Shown: positions 22,836 to 31,453 of the stretch, piece after piece | Layout of the letters: the number at the start of each line of letters is the position of its first letter | Position numbering within the stretch: position 1 is the first letter of the stretch | NCBI RefSeq assembly: GCF_026625985.1 | Contig: NZ_CP113116.1 | Location: 3,286,001 to 3,350,000, forward strand | Length of the DNA stretch: 64,000 bases | DNA from: Mycobacterium sp. Aquia_213 | GTDB lineage: Bacteria; Actinomycetota; Actinomycetes; Mycobacteriales; Mycobacteriaceae | Direction of reading: 5' to 3' | Made by a program: the position numbers and the translations under genes | The notes under the pieces: generated by a model | Database searches by the model: none | What the model was told of the DNA's origin: nothing | What the model saw: only the letters and a program-made list of their open reading frames with translations

Positions 22836-24233
22836 TCAGAGGTGGCGGCGGCGTGGCATGAATTCCAGTGTCAGCAACACGAATACCAGTGGCGCGAGCT
22901 GCGTCAGCGATATCAGCGCGTAGCGGCGGGCGTCCAGCGCATGAAACTTGTGCACGTAGCGGTACAACGACTCGAGAGCGATCAACGGGTCGAGCAGATG
23001 GATCAACCGGTAGCACACCCGCTGCAGCCGGCCGGGATTCTTGTCGTCAAAAATCTCCGGGAACGCCGCGAAGGACAGCGAAACACGTTGCGCACCAGTA
23101 TCTTTACCGGCCATGATCATATCGACACTGAGCCGTTCGTCAATTCCGTTGGGCGCACCGCGACGACGCCACGGCACATCGAGGGTGATGTCGCTGCCAC
23201 CGCCGGCCGTCGCGTACCGATGAAAGCCCTGAACCCGCCCGTCGGCGTCCCTGGCGATAATCAGCCGTATGCCGGGGAATCGGCCCTCCAACACGCCATC
23301 GAGGTTCATGTAGAAGCCCCGGTCGGTGTGCGCCCCGCTGGGCGACGCGCGCACCACCTCCGTCAGCTCGGCTAACAACCTGTGGTCGAGTTCCTGCTCG
23401 GCAACGATTTCCGTGGTGATGCCGGCATTGTGGGTGCGCTGCACCGCCTGCCGCAAGTTGCGAAACTTGCGGCCCACCATGTCGAAACCGGACACGTCGA
23501 TGACGACATCGCGACCGATCGGCACCGCTCGCAGCGATTGTCTGATTACCGCTCGGTCGTTCCACAACGCGAGCCGGCGTTCGCTGCACCCCACGACCGC
23601 GATGCGCCAGCCGTGGGTGTGACACATCGCGGCGAAATCGGCTATCAATTCCGGGAATTGCGCCTCGTCACCGATCGGGTCCCCGCCGACGACCGCGAAC
23701 CCCATCCGCGTCCGGTAGGCCAGCGCCGCGGTACCCGAGGCGCTGAAGTGGTAGCTCTTACCCGTTTGCATCGCAAACGGGGCCAGCGGGTCATCGGTGG
23801 TGGCGTTGATCAAAGCCCATGCGCAGGAAAGCTTTTCGGGTTGCGGATGCGACGACGTCGGCCACATCAGCACCAATCCCGAACCAGCGATCAGCACGTC
23901 ACCAAAAGGGTCGAATCCCAACGCATGCGAGCCCAGACCAGCCAATACGAAAAGCGCGGCCATCCCCGCATGCATGGTCGTCACGGGGCGGCCCAGGAAA
24001 ATGCCGCGGGCCATCAACGCCACCGCGGCCAGCACCGCCAAGGACCAGCCCAGCCGATCGGCATAATGCCATTGCGGCTGATGGCGGTGGTGGGCGAGTA
24101 TCGCGACCAGCCAGCACGCGGCGCACAGCAATGCCAAGGCGCCAATGCAGCGCGCGGCAAGCGAATCGACGTGCACCACAACGCGTTCGCGCGCGCGGAG
24201 TTTGGGAAGGAGGTCTGCCGACGGGCTTTTCAT
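22836..24233 (-). CDS. Membrane protein with C-terminal DUF2156 (MprF/LysX-type acyl-transfer) domain (Rv1619-like)
   Basis: 465 aa. About five hydrophobic helices lie in residues ~28-130. A large soluble domain follows with KSYHFSASGTAALAYRTRMG, GGDPIGDEAQ and HRYATAGGGSDITLDVPWR, the pattern of the GNAT-like DUF2156 domain of phosphatidylglycerol lysyltransferases. A C-terminal hydrophobic helix (LISLTQLAPLVFVLLTLEF) anchors the end. It lacks a tRNA synthetase module, unlike LysX, so it would need charged tRNA made elsewhere if it modifies lipids. The substrate is unknown. A 17-bp palindrome lies 112 bp upstream. Confidence 0.85.
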   Translation of the reverse strand: MKSPSADLLPKLRARERVVVHVDSLAARCIGALALLCAACWLVAILAHHRHQPQWHYADRLGWSLAVLAAVALMARGIFLGRPVTTMHAGMAALFVLAGLGSHALGFDPFGDVLIAGSGLVLMWPTSSHPQPEKLSCAWALINATTDDPLAPFAMQTGKSYHFSASGTAALAYRTRMGFAVVGGDPIGDEAQFPELIADFAAMCHTHGWRIAVVGCSERRLALWNDRAVIRQSLRAVPIGRDVVIDVSGFDMVGRKFRNLRQAVQRTHNAGITTEIVAEQELDHRLLAELTEVVRASPSGAHTDRGFYMNLDGVLEGRFPGIRLIIARDADGRVQGFHRYATAGGGSDITLDVPWRRRGAPNGIDERLSVDMIMAGKDTGAQRVSLSFAAFPEIFDDKNPGRLQRVCYRLIHLLDPLIALESLYRYVHKFHALDARRYALISLTQLAPLVFVLLTLEFMPRRRHL

Positions 24234-24344
24234 GCGTCACCTCCCGATGGGCGTCGCGCTGTCCCACCGAATACCCGGCTCTTTCGACGCTACGCTCAAT
24301 TGCGGCCCCGCAGAAGCGAAATCGGTCGGGCGCCGGGTAACTAT

Positions 24345-24361
24345 TCGATAACCGTTATCGA
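24345..24361. promoter_or_regulatory. Perfect 17-bp palindrome over the tesB stop codon
   Basis: TCGATAAC-C-GTTATCGA, eight perfect pairs and AT-rich for this genome. It overlaps the tesB stop (24355-24357) and precedes the DUF2156 gene. It could be an operator for that gene; a one-base loop argues against a transcription terminator. Confidence 0.5.
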
Positions 24362-25254
24362 CCCGAGGGCGGAAAGTATTTCAGCACACCTTCTTGCACT
24401 ACGGTGGCGACGATTTGCCCGGCGCCATCGAAGAAATGGCCGGTCCCCAGCCCGCGGGAATCCGCGGCCACCGGCGACGATGTCGAATACAGCACCCAGT
24501 CGTTGAAATCGACCTGCCGGTGAAACCACACCGAATGATTGGCCGACGCGGCAAAAATGCGATCGAAACCCCACGACAGCCCGTGGGTGGTGATGACCGA
24601 ATCGAGCACCGTGGTGTCCGAGGAGTACACCATCGTCGCGGTGTGCAGCACCGGGTCGTCGGGCACCGCGCCCAACGCCTTGAGCCATACCCGGTTGTGC
24701 GGCAGCCGCTCACCCTTGTCCCGCATCACCCACGCCGGATCGTTGGTGTAGCGCCATTCGATCGGCTGCAGGGCGTTGACGAAGTGCGGGACGGTCTCCT
24801 CGTAGCCACGCAACAGCTCACTGAGCGGCGGCTGCGCGAGGGCCTCGCCCACCTGTGGCGGTTCGACGGCGTGCTCCAGGCCGCGGCCGCCGGACATGTA
24901 GGCAATCATCGCCGAGGACAACAGTTTGCCGTCCTGCACGGCGTCGATGCGGCGGTTGGCGAAGCGCCGCTCGTCGCGCAGCCGGGAGACGTGGAATTCG
25001 ATGTTCTTGGTCGTGTCGCCGCCGTTGATGAAATGCACCGAGAGTGCGCTGGGCGGCAGATCCTCCCGGAGCAGGCTGCGGCTGCTCGCGACGAACGATT
25101 GCGCCATGAGCTGCCCGCCGAACGTCCGCATCGGGTTCTTGCTGGGATGCGACCCGAGGAACAGGTCGTCGCCCACGCGATTGAGGTCCAGTGCCGCCAT
25201 CAATTCTTCGAAGTCTGTATTCGGCTCTCCGTCAGACTCCACGCCGGGCGGCAC
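24355..25254 (-). CDS. tesB: Acyl-CoA thioesterase II
   Basis: Hydrolyses medium- and long-chain acyl-CoA to free acid and CoA. 299 aa with two hot-dog domains. The first has MRTFGGQLMAQSFVAS. The second has the catalytic-region Asp in TTVLDSVITTHG and the conserved SANHSVWFHR and DWVLY segments. Length and position match tuberculosis Rv1618 (tesB1, 300 aa). Its stop lies inside a palindrome. It follows pyk by 16 bp and is probably co-transcribed with it. Confidence 0.95.
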   Translation of the reverse strand: MPPGVESDGEPNTDFEELMAALDLNRVGDDLFLGSHPSKNPMRTFGGQLMAQSFVASSRSLLREDLPPSALSVHFINGGDTTKNIEFHVSRLRDERRFANRRIDAVQDGKLLSSAMIAYMSGGRGLEHAVEPPQVGEALAQPPLSELLRGYEETVPHFVNALQPIEWRYTNDPAWVMRDKGERLPHNRVWLKALGAVPDDPVLHTATMVYSSDTTVLDSVITTHGLSWGFDRIFAASANHSVWFHRQVDFNDWVLYSTSSPVAADSRGLGTGHFFDGAGQIVATVVQEGVLKYFPPSGR

Positions 25255-25270
25255 GGGCTCTCCTTACGCG

Positions 25271-26689
25271 TTAGAGGTCGTCCTCCCCGATTCGGTGGAC
25301 GTGGATCAAGTTGGTCGACCCTACTGTGCCAGGTGGCGCGCCGGCGACGATCACCACCAGGTCGCCCCGCTTGTAACGGCCCAGCTCGAGCAGCGATTTG
25401 TCGGCCTGACGGATCATCTCGTCGGTGGAGTCCATGATCGGGACGATGAACGTCTCGGTGCCCCACGTCAGCGCCAGCTGGCTGCGCACCTCGGGCCAGG
25501 CGGTGAACGCGAGCAGCGGCAACGGGGTGTGCAGGCGAGCCAATCGCTTCACGGTGTCGCCGGACTGGGTGAAGGCGACCAGCGCCTTGGCGTCGAGCCG
25601 CTCGCCGATGTCGCGGGCGGCATACGAGATCACTCCGCGCTTGGTGCGCGGCACGTGGGTCAATGGCGGGGCGGCGGTGGAGTTGTCCTCGACCGCGGTC
25701 ACGATGCGCGCCATCGTCCGGACCGCGGCCAGCGGGTACTTCCCCACCGACGTTTCACCGGACAACATCACCGCGTCGGCGCCGTCGAGCACGGCGTTGG
25801 CGACGTCGGAGGCCTCGGCCCGGGTCGGTCGCGAGCTTTCGATCATCGACTCGAGCATCTGGGTGGCGACGATGACGGGCTTGGCGTTCTCCCGGGCCAT
25901 CTGAATGGCCCGCTTCTGCACCAAGGGGACCTCTTCCAGGGGCAGCTCGACGCCCAGGTCGCCGCGGGCCACCATGATGGCGTCGAAGGCCAGCACGACG
26001 GCTTCGAGATTGTCGATCGCTTCGGGCTTTTCCAGTTTGGCGATCACCGGCACCCGGCGTCCGACGCGATCCATCACCTCGTGAACCAGCTCGACATCCG
26101 ACGGCGAGCGCACGAAGGACAGCGCGACCAGGTCGACGCCCAGGTCCAGGGCAAAGATGAGATCGTCGATGTCCTTTTCCGACAAGGGCGGTGCGGACAC
26201 GTTCATCCCGGGCAACGACATGCCCTTGTTGTTGCTGACCGGGCCACCCTCGGTGACAATGCAGATCACGTCGTCGCCTTCGATGGCCTCGACGACCAGC
26301 CCGACCTTGCCGTCGTCGACCAGAACCCGGTCACCGACCACGGCGTCCTTGGACAACCTCTTGTAGGTGGTCGACACCCGGTCGTGGGTGCCTTCGCAGG
26401 CCTCGACGGTGATCCGGATCGTCTCCCCGTCGGCCCAGTAGGTGGACCCCGTGGCGAAGCGCCCGAGCCGGATCTTCGGGCCTTGCAGGTCGGCGAGCAC
26501 ACCCACGGCACGCCCGGTGGCGTCCGAGGCGGCACGCACCCGCTCGTACGCGGCTTTGTGGTCGGCGTAGTCGCCGTGGCTGAAGTTCATTCGGGCGACG
26601 TCCATTCCGGCCTCGACCAGGGCCAGAATCAGTTCGTCCGATTGGGTTGCAGGGCCAAGGGTGCAGACGATCTTTCCGCGTCTACTCAC
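25271..26689 (-). CDS. pyk: Pyruvate kinase
   Basis: Last step of glycolysis, phosphoenolpyruvate plus ADP to pyruvate plus ATP. 472 aa, equal to tuberculosis PykA, using the GTG at 26689 (VSRRGKIVCTLGPATQ). Catalytic and binding signatures: MNFSHGDYADHKA, the active-site Lys in VIAKLEKPEAI, the metal site MVARGDLGVELP and the C-terminal regulatory domain ending GSTNLIHVHRIGEDDL. The frame stays open 19 codons upstream without a better start. Confidence 0.97.
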   Translation of the reverse strand: MSRRGKIVCTLGPATQSDELILALVEAGMDVARMNFSHGDYADHKAAYERVRAASDATGRAVGVLADLQGPKIRLGRFATGSTYWADGETIRITVEACEGTHDRVSTTYKRLSKDAVVGDRVLVDDGKVGLVVEAIEGDDVICIVTEGGPVSNNKGMSLPGMNVSAPPLSEKDIDDLIFALDLGVDLVALSFVRSPSDVELVHEVMDRVGRRVPVIAKLEKPEAIDNLEAVVLAFDAIMVARGDLGVELPLEEVPLVQKRAIQMARENAKPVIVATQMLESMIESSRPTRAEASDVANAVLDGADAVMLSGETSVGKYPLAAVRTMARIVTAVEDNSTAAPPLTHVPRTKRGVISYAARDIGERLDAKALVAFTQSGDTVKRLARLHTPLPLLAFTAWPEVRSQLALTWGTETFIVPIMDSTDEMIRQADKSLLELGRYKRGDLVVIVAGAPPGTVGSTNLIHVHRIGEDDL

Positions 26690-26797
26690 GCCGAACAGCT
26701 TAGTCGTGCCATCGGTTGTGGGGGTGACTCCAAGGTGGACGCGCATTGAGCCATCGGGAAATCACGACGGCGGGCGGCCATGCGATTTCGGGCCCGA

Positions 26798-27226
26798 TTA
26801 CCCACTGAGCATCGACGGAACCAGCGGAAAGCCCGGCATATTGCGCAGCACTGTCCACGCGATCGCCGCGACAGTGATGGTGATCACCGCCGGTATCGGT
26901 AGTGCGCGCCGGCCCTGCCGCCACCGCACCAGCAACCACACGGCCAGGACCGGGAGACCGGCCAGCAGAAAGACGTTGTCGTAGACGCTGGCCGTCAGGT
27001 GGCCGTGCAGCAGGTCATGTGTCATGCGAAGGCCGCCACAGAAGGGGCAGTTCCAGCCGGTGAGCCATTTGAACGGACAGTATGGGTAGGCCGAGTTCGC
27101 ATTGTGCGGGTCTACGGATCCGACATAGCCGAGCGCTCCGGCCAGCAGCACGCCGGTACCGGCGGCGATGTAGCGACCGTGACGGTGACGCTGGTCTGCC
27201 GTACGGGAGTCAGAGTCAGGTTCCAT
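26798..27226 (-). CDS. DUF2752 membrane protein (Rv1616-like)
   Basis: 142 aa with an N-terminal helix (IAAGTGVLLAGALGYV), the DUF2752 signature YCPFKWLTGWNCPFCGGLR with three Cys, and two further helices. The role is unknown; the conserved Cys pair could bind metal or form a disulfide. It overlaps the end of the TM2-domain gene by 11 bp, so the two are translated together. Confidence 0.88.
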   Translation of the reverse strand: MEPDSDSRTADQRHRHGRYIAAGTGVLLAGALGYVGSVDPHNANSAYPYCPFKWLTGWNCPFCGGLRMTHDLLHGHLTASVYDNVFLLAGLPVLAVWLLVRWRQGRRALPIPAVITITVAAIAWTVLRNMPGFPLVPSMLSG

Positions 27227-27605
27227 CGCGCAGTGGGCGACCCTGCGGGTCGTTGACCTTGTCGGTCAGTATCAGCACGGCGTCGATGATGCTCCAGATC
27301 AATCCGATTCCGCAGGTGAGCAGACCCACGAGCAGTTGCGCGACGCCCAGTCCGATGTCACCGATGTAGAAGCGGCCGACACCGCCGATGCCGACCAGGC
27401 TGAGTAGCTGCAGCAGGCCGGCGATGGTCTTCGACTTGTCCGAATACGGCAGCCCCGACACCGGGTGACGGCCGTAGGGTGCCGCGGGGTCGTATCCGAC
27501 GGCACCCGGGTACGGCTGGTATTGCGGGTATGGCGGTGGATATCCCGACGGCTGCGGTGGTGGTGCGCCTGGGTTTGGGGCATCGCTCCACGACGGTTCG
27601 GTCAC
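27216..27605 (-). CDS. TM2-domain membrane protein (Rv1615-like)
   Basis: 129 aa. The first 50 residues are Pro/Tyr/Gly-rich and disordered (PPPYPQYQPYPG repeats). A TM2 domain with two helices follows: KTIAGLLQLLSLVGIGGVGR then DIGLGVAQLLVGLLTCGIGL, joined by a tight turn with FYIGD. TM2 proteins are small scaffold or receptor-like membrane proteins with no fixed activity. It lies 53 bp after lgt in the same direction and overlaps the DUF2752 gene. Confidence 0.88.
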   Translation of the reverse strand: MTEPSWSDAPNPGAPPPQPSGYPPPYPQYQPYPGAVGYDPAAPYGRHPVSGLPYSDKSKTIAGLLQLLSLVGIGGVGRFYIGDIGLGVAQLLVGLLTCGIGLIWSIIDAVLILTDKVNDPQGRPLRDGT

Positions 27606-27658
27606 CGTTTCAGCATGCCAGATGAACTGGGCGTACCCCAGCCCCGACGAAACGCTGG

Positions 27659-29350
27659 CTAGCGGCCCGAACGCCGGCTGCGCAGCCGCAACGGCCAGCG
27701 GCGCCGAGTCTCCGTGTCGTCCCCGGTGGTCGTTGTCTCGACTGCGGCCTTTTCAGGTGTGGGTTCTTCGGATTTCGGCTCGTCGGCCGAGGCGGACTCC
27801 GGCTCGGCTTCTTCGGCTTCTTCGGCCGCTTTTTCCGGTTCGCTGGACTCGGCCTCGGGCTCTTCCGTCTCGGGCTCCTCGGGCTCAGCCTCCGCTTCCT
27901 CGGCCCCAGCCTCTTCGACTTCGGGCTCCTCAGCTTCCGGCTCGGCGGCCTCGGGCTCCTCGGCTACTGCCTCTTCGGCTTCGGGCTCCTCAGCTACAGC
28001 CTCCTCGGCTTCCGGCTCTTCGGCTTCCGGTTCCTCCGCCTCAGCCTCGGGCTCCTCAGCTACAGCCTCCTCGGCTTCCGGCTCTTCCGCTTCGGGTTCC
28101 GCAGCCTCGGGCTCTTCTGCCTCAGCCTCAGCCTCTTCGGCTTCCGGCTCTTCGACTTCCGGTTCTTCAACCTCAGCCTCGGGCTCCTCAACTACAGCCT
28201 CTTCGACTTCCAGCACGTCGGCTTCCGGCACGTCGGCTTCAGGCGCTTCAGCTTCAGGCTCCTCGGCTTCAGGCGCTTCGGCTTCAGGCTCGTCAGCTGC
28301 TGCAGCCTCTTCGGCCGCAGGCTCCTCGACCTCCGCCGTTTCGACCGACTTCGCCGAAACCGCCGGGCCAGCGTCATCGTCCGCACTTGCCGCGGTCGCG
28401 GCCGTTGCCGCGGCAGCCGCAGCAACACTGGCGAGTTCCTCTGCCGGCTCGACTTCGGGCTCGGATTCCGCGTCGGCCACCTCGTCCTTGCCGTGCAAAC
28501 TCTCGGGATCCTCGCGGCCCTTCGGTGCCAGCATGATGTAGACGACGGCACCGATGAACACGAAAGTTGATGTAAACGAGTTGATCCGGATACCGGCGAT
28601 GTGCGTGGCGGTGTCGTCACGCATCAGCTCAACCCAGAAGCGCCCCACACAGTAGAGCGCGACATAAGCGCCGAAGAGCCGTCCGTGACCGATCGCGTAC
28701 CGCCGATCGATGTAGATCAGTATCACGAAAACCAGGACGTTCCAGAGCAATTCATACAGAAACGTCGGCTGCACGACGACCGCGAGTTGCCCGGTCGATA
28801 CGCCGTCCAGCGAATGCGGGTCGATGTATCCCGAGGGATCGCGACGATAGAAGATTTCCAGGCCCCACGGCAGCGTCGTCTCCCGGCCGTAGAGCTCCTG
28901 GTTGAAGTAGTTCCCGAGCCGACCGATGGCCTGCGCCAAGATGATTCCCGGCGCAATCGCGTCGAGGAAGGCGGGCAACGGGATTCCGCGCCGGCGGCAA
29001 CCAATCCACGCTCCGAGCACGCCGAGGGCCACCGCGCCCCAGATGCCCAACCCGCCGTCCCAGATTCGGAACGCCCCGCCGAACCCCGCACCGCCCGGGC
29101 CCCAATACGTCCGCCAATCGGTGGCCAGATGATAGAGCCGGCCGCCAATCAGACCGAACGGCACCACCCACAGCGCGATGTCGTAAATCACCCCGCGCTC
29201 CCCACCGCGAGCTGCCCAGCGCCGGTCGCCAATCATCAGCGCGACCACGATCCCGGCGATGATGAACAGCGCGTACGCGCGAATCGGCAACGGCCCAAGG
29301 TGCCAGACACCTTGCGGTGGGCTAGGGAAATAGGTGGGCAACATCGTCAT
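27659..29350 (-). CDS. lgt: Prolipoprotein diacylglyceryl transferase with a very long acidic tail
   Basis: Transfers diacylglycerol to the lipobox Cys of secreted prolipoproteins in the membrane. The enzyme occupies residues 1-279 with seven helices. The conserved GGRLYH (69-74), RIWDGGLGIWG, the phosphatidylglycerol-binding GRLGNYFNQE (143-152) and HGRLFGAYVALYCVGRFWVE (222-241) are all present. From about residue 280 to 563 the chain is a low-complexity tail of Glu, Ala and Pro with EEPEAEE-type units, ending in a basic patch TRRRWPLRLRSRR. Tuberculosis Lgt (468 aa) also has a tail, but a shorter one. The ATG at 29350 overlaps the trpA stop (ATGA); the longer open frame upstream is shadow of trpA. 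Confidence 0.95.
   Translation of the reverse strand: MTMLPTYFPSPPQGVWHLGPLPIRAYALFIIAGIVVALMIGDRRWAARGGERGVIYDIALWVVPFGLIGGRLYHLATDWRTYWGPGGAGFGGAFRIWDGGLGIWGAVALGVLGAWIGCRRRGIPLPAFLDAIAPGIILAQAIGRLGNYFNQELYGRETTLPWGLEIFYRRDPSGYIDPHSLDGVSTGQLAVVVQPTFLYELLWNVLVFVILIYIDRRYAIGHGRLFGAYVALYCVGRFWVELMRDDTATHIAGIRINSFTSTFVFIGAVVYIMLAPKGREDPESLHGKDEVADAESEPEVEPAEELASVAAAAAATAATAASADDDAGPAVSAKSVETAEVEEPAAEEAAAADEPEAEAPEAEEPEAEAPEADVPEADVLEVEEAVVEEPEAEVEEPEVEEPEAEEAEAEAEEPEAAEPEAEEPEAEEAVAEEPEAEAEEPEAEEPEAEEAVAEEPEAEEAVAEEPEAAEPEAEEPEVEEAGAEEAEAEPEEPETEEPEAESSEPEKAAEEAEEAEPESASADEPKSEEPTPEKAAVETTTTGDDTETRRRWPLRLRSRRSGR
27830..28330 (-). repeat. In-gene repeats coding for the Lgt Glu/Pro/Ala tail
   Basis: Imperfect tandem units of 9-15 bp built on GAAGAGCCCGAGGCC-like codons, seen as recurring EEPEA and AEEPEAEE in the protein. 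The strong strand bias in base use keeps long open frames in other frames (Ser/Gly-rich and Arg/Pro/Leu-rich), which are not genes. Confidence 0.85.
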
Positions 29351-30153
29351 GACGTCGACACTCGCACACCTTCGGCCAATTCCTGGGTCAAGGCACGCAA
29401 GCTCGGCAGACCGTCGGCGAGTGCCGATACCAAGGCCGAACCGACAATCACGCCGTCGGCGTAGCCGCCGATCTGCGCGGCCTGCTCGCGCGAACGCACG
29501 CCGAGGCCCACGCCAACGGGAATGTCGGACACGGCTTTGACCCTGCTCACCAATTCGGGTGCGGCATTCGACACTGCGTCGCGTGCCCCAGTCACGCCCA
29601 TCGTCGAGGCCGCATAGACGAATCCGCGCGACGCCTCGACGGTGGTCACCAGACGCTGCGGTGTCGACGAGGGCGCGACCAGAAAGATGCGATCCAGCCG
29701 ATGCTCGTCGGACGCGGCCAGCCACTCGTCAGCCTCATCGGGGATCAGATCCGGAGTGATGAGCCCGTGTCCGCCGGCCGATGCCAGGTCGCGCGCGAAC
29801 GCGTCAACCCCGTAGCGCAGCACCGGGTTCCAATACGTCATGACCACCGCACGACCGCCGGCCAGGCTGATCGCTTCGACGGTGGCCAACGTGTCTCGGA
29901 CACGCACTCCCCCGCGCAACGCGGCCTCGGTGGCGCGGGCGATCGTCGGGCCGTCCATACCGGGATCGGAATACGGCACCCCGACTTCGATGAGGTCGCA
30001 ACCCGATTCGACCAGGGCGACCATCGCGTCCACCGAGGTCCGCACGTCGGGGTAACCCGTGGGCAGGTAGCCGATCAGCGCGGCGCGGTTTTCGGCCCGG
30101 CACGCATCGAAAAGCGGCGCCAGCCTGCTCGCGTGGCTTTGCTCTACCGTCAT
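29347..30153 (-). CDS. trpA: Tryptophan synthase alpha chain
   Basis: Cleaves indole-3-glycerol phosphate to indole and glyceraldehyde 3-phosphate in complex with TrpB. 268 aa TIM barrel. The catalytic Glu is in DLIEVGVPYSDPGMDGP, together with the catalytic Asp loop around DLIPDEADEW and phosphate-binding GVGLGVRS and DGVIVGSA. The ATG at 30153 overlaps the trpB stop and the trpA stop overlaps the lgt start, so the three are coupled. Confidence 0.97.
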   Translation of the reverse strand: MTVEQSHASRLAPLFDACRAENRAALIGYLPTGYPDVRTSVDAMVALVESGCDLIEVGVPYSDPGMDGPTIARATEAALRGGVRVRDTLATVEAISLAGGRAVVMTYWNPVLRYGVDAFARDLASAGGHGLITPDLIPDEADEWLAASDEHRLDRIFLVAPSSTPQRLVTTVEASRGFVYAASTMGVTGARDAVSNAAPELVSRVKAVSDIPVGVGLGVRSREQAAQIGGYADGVIVGSALVSALADGLPSLRALTQELAEGVRVSTS

Positions 30154-31415
30154 TGCTTGTCCTGGGACTCCATCAGGCCGAACCATTTCGCGGCCGTTTC
30201 GACGTCCTTGTCGCCGCGGCCCGATAGGTTCACCACAATGACTGCGCCGCTGCCTAATTCATTGCCGAGCTGAAGGGCACCGGCGACGGCGTGCGCGGAT
30301 TCGATGGCCGGGATGATGCCTTCGGTCCGGCACAGCAAGCCAAACGCATCCATCGCCTCGGCGTCGGTGATCGGCCGGTATTCGGCGCGCCCGGTCTCCC
30401 TGAGCCACGCGTGCTCCGGACCCACTCCGGGGTAATCCAAACCCGCTGAGATCGAATGAGATTCGATCGTCTGGCCGTCTTCGTCCTGCAGCAGATAGGA
30501 GAACGACCCCTGAAAGGCCCCGGGTGAACCGCCGGCGAATGTCGCCGCATGCCTGCCGGTCTCGACGCCGTCCCCGGCTGCCTCGTAGCCGACCAGCCGC
30601 ACGCCGGGGTCGTCGATGAACGCGTGGAAGATTCCGATGGCGTTGGATCCGCCGCCGACGCAGGCCGTGATGGCGTCGGGCAGCCGGCCCGCCTGCGCCT
30701 GGATCTGAACGCGCGCCTCCAGCCCGATGATGCGCTGGAAATCGCGCACCATCGTCGGGAAGGGGTGGGGTCCTGCCGCGGTGCCGAAGCAGTAGTACGT
30801 GTTGTCGGCGTTGGTGACCCAATCCCGGAACGCCTCGTTGATGGCGTCCTTCAACGTCTGCGAACCCGTGTCGACCGAGACGACCTCGGCGCCCAACAGC
30901 CGCATCCGCGCCACGTTGAGCGCTTGGCGCGCGGTGTCGACCGCTCCCATGTAGATCACGCAGTCGAGGCCGAGCAACGCGCAGGCGGTGGCCGTGGCCA
31001 CACCGTGCTGCCCGGCACCGGTCTCGGCGATCACCCGGGTCTTGCCCATTCTCTTGGCCAGCAACGCCTGACCGAGCACGTTGTTGATCTTGTGAGAACC
31101 GGTGTGGTTCAGGTCTTCTCGTTTGAGGAAGAGGCGTGCGGAACCGGCGTGTTCGCTCAGGCGGGTGGCCTCATAGAGCGGCGACGGCCGACCCGCGTAG
31201 TTGGCCAGCAAGTCGTCCAGCAGACCCAGAAAATCCGGGTTGACGCGTTCCTTCTCGTAGGCGGCGGTCACTTCTTCGATCACCGCCATCAGCGCCTCGG
31301 CGACGTAGCGGCCGCCGTACACACCGAAATGCCCGCCCGAGTCGGGGTCGTGTCGGGTGGGTTCGGAGATGGCCGCGCTCGAAAGCGGAAGGGCGGGGCG
31401 AGTTAAATCCACCAT
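30150..31415 (-). CDS. trpB: Tryptophan synthase beta chain
   Basis: PLP enzyme that joins indole and serine. 421 aa. PLP Lys in LNHTGSHKINNVLGQA, GAGQHG substrate loop and phosphate-binding CVGGGSNAIG. ATG at 31415; TTG/GTG codons just upstream are possible. It follows trpC by 38 bp and overlaps trpA by 4 bp. Confidence 0.97.
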   Translation of the reverse strand: MVDLTRPALPLSSAAISEPTRHDPDSGGHFGVYGGRYVAEALMAVIEEVTAAYEKERVNPDFLGLLDDLLANYAGRPSPLYEATRLSEHAGSARLFLKREDLNHTGSHKINNVLGQALLAKRMGKTRVIAETGAGQHGVATATACALLGLDCVIYMGAVDTARQALNVARMRLLGAEVVSVDTGSQTLKDAINEAFRDWVTNADNTYYCFGTAAGPHPFPTMVRDFQRIIGLEARVQIQAQAGRLPDAITACVGGGSNAIGIFHAFIDDPGVRLVGYEAAGDGVETGRHAATFAGGSPGAFQGSFSYLLQDEDGQTIESHSISAGLDYPGVGPEHAWLRETGRAEYRPITDAEAMDAFGLLCRTEGIIPAIESAHAVAGALQLGNELGSGAVIVVNLSGRGDKDVETAAKWFGLMESQDKQ

Positions 31416-31453
31416 CACCAATGCTCAACGCGGGGATGGTTCATGAGGTTCAA

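Noticed and set aside
24234..24354. Palindrome at the tesB end as an intrinsic terminator
   Set aside because: A one-base loop cannot form a stable RNA hairpin and there is no T-run; an operator is more plausible.
27714..28541. Long plus-strand frame rich in Ser and Gly, plus a second one rich in Arg, Pro and Leu
   Set aside because: They are shadows of the Glu/Pro/Ala repeats of lgt on the other strand; repeat composition removes stop codons.
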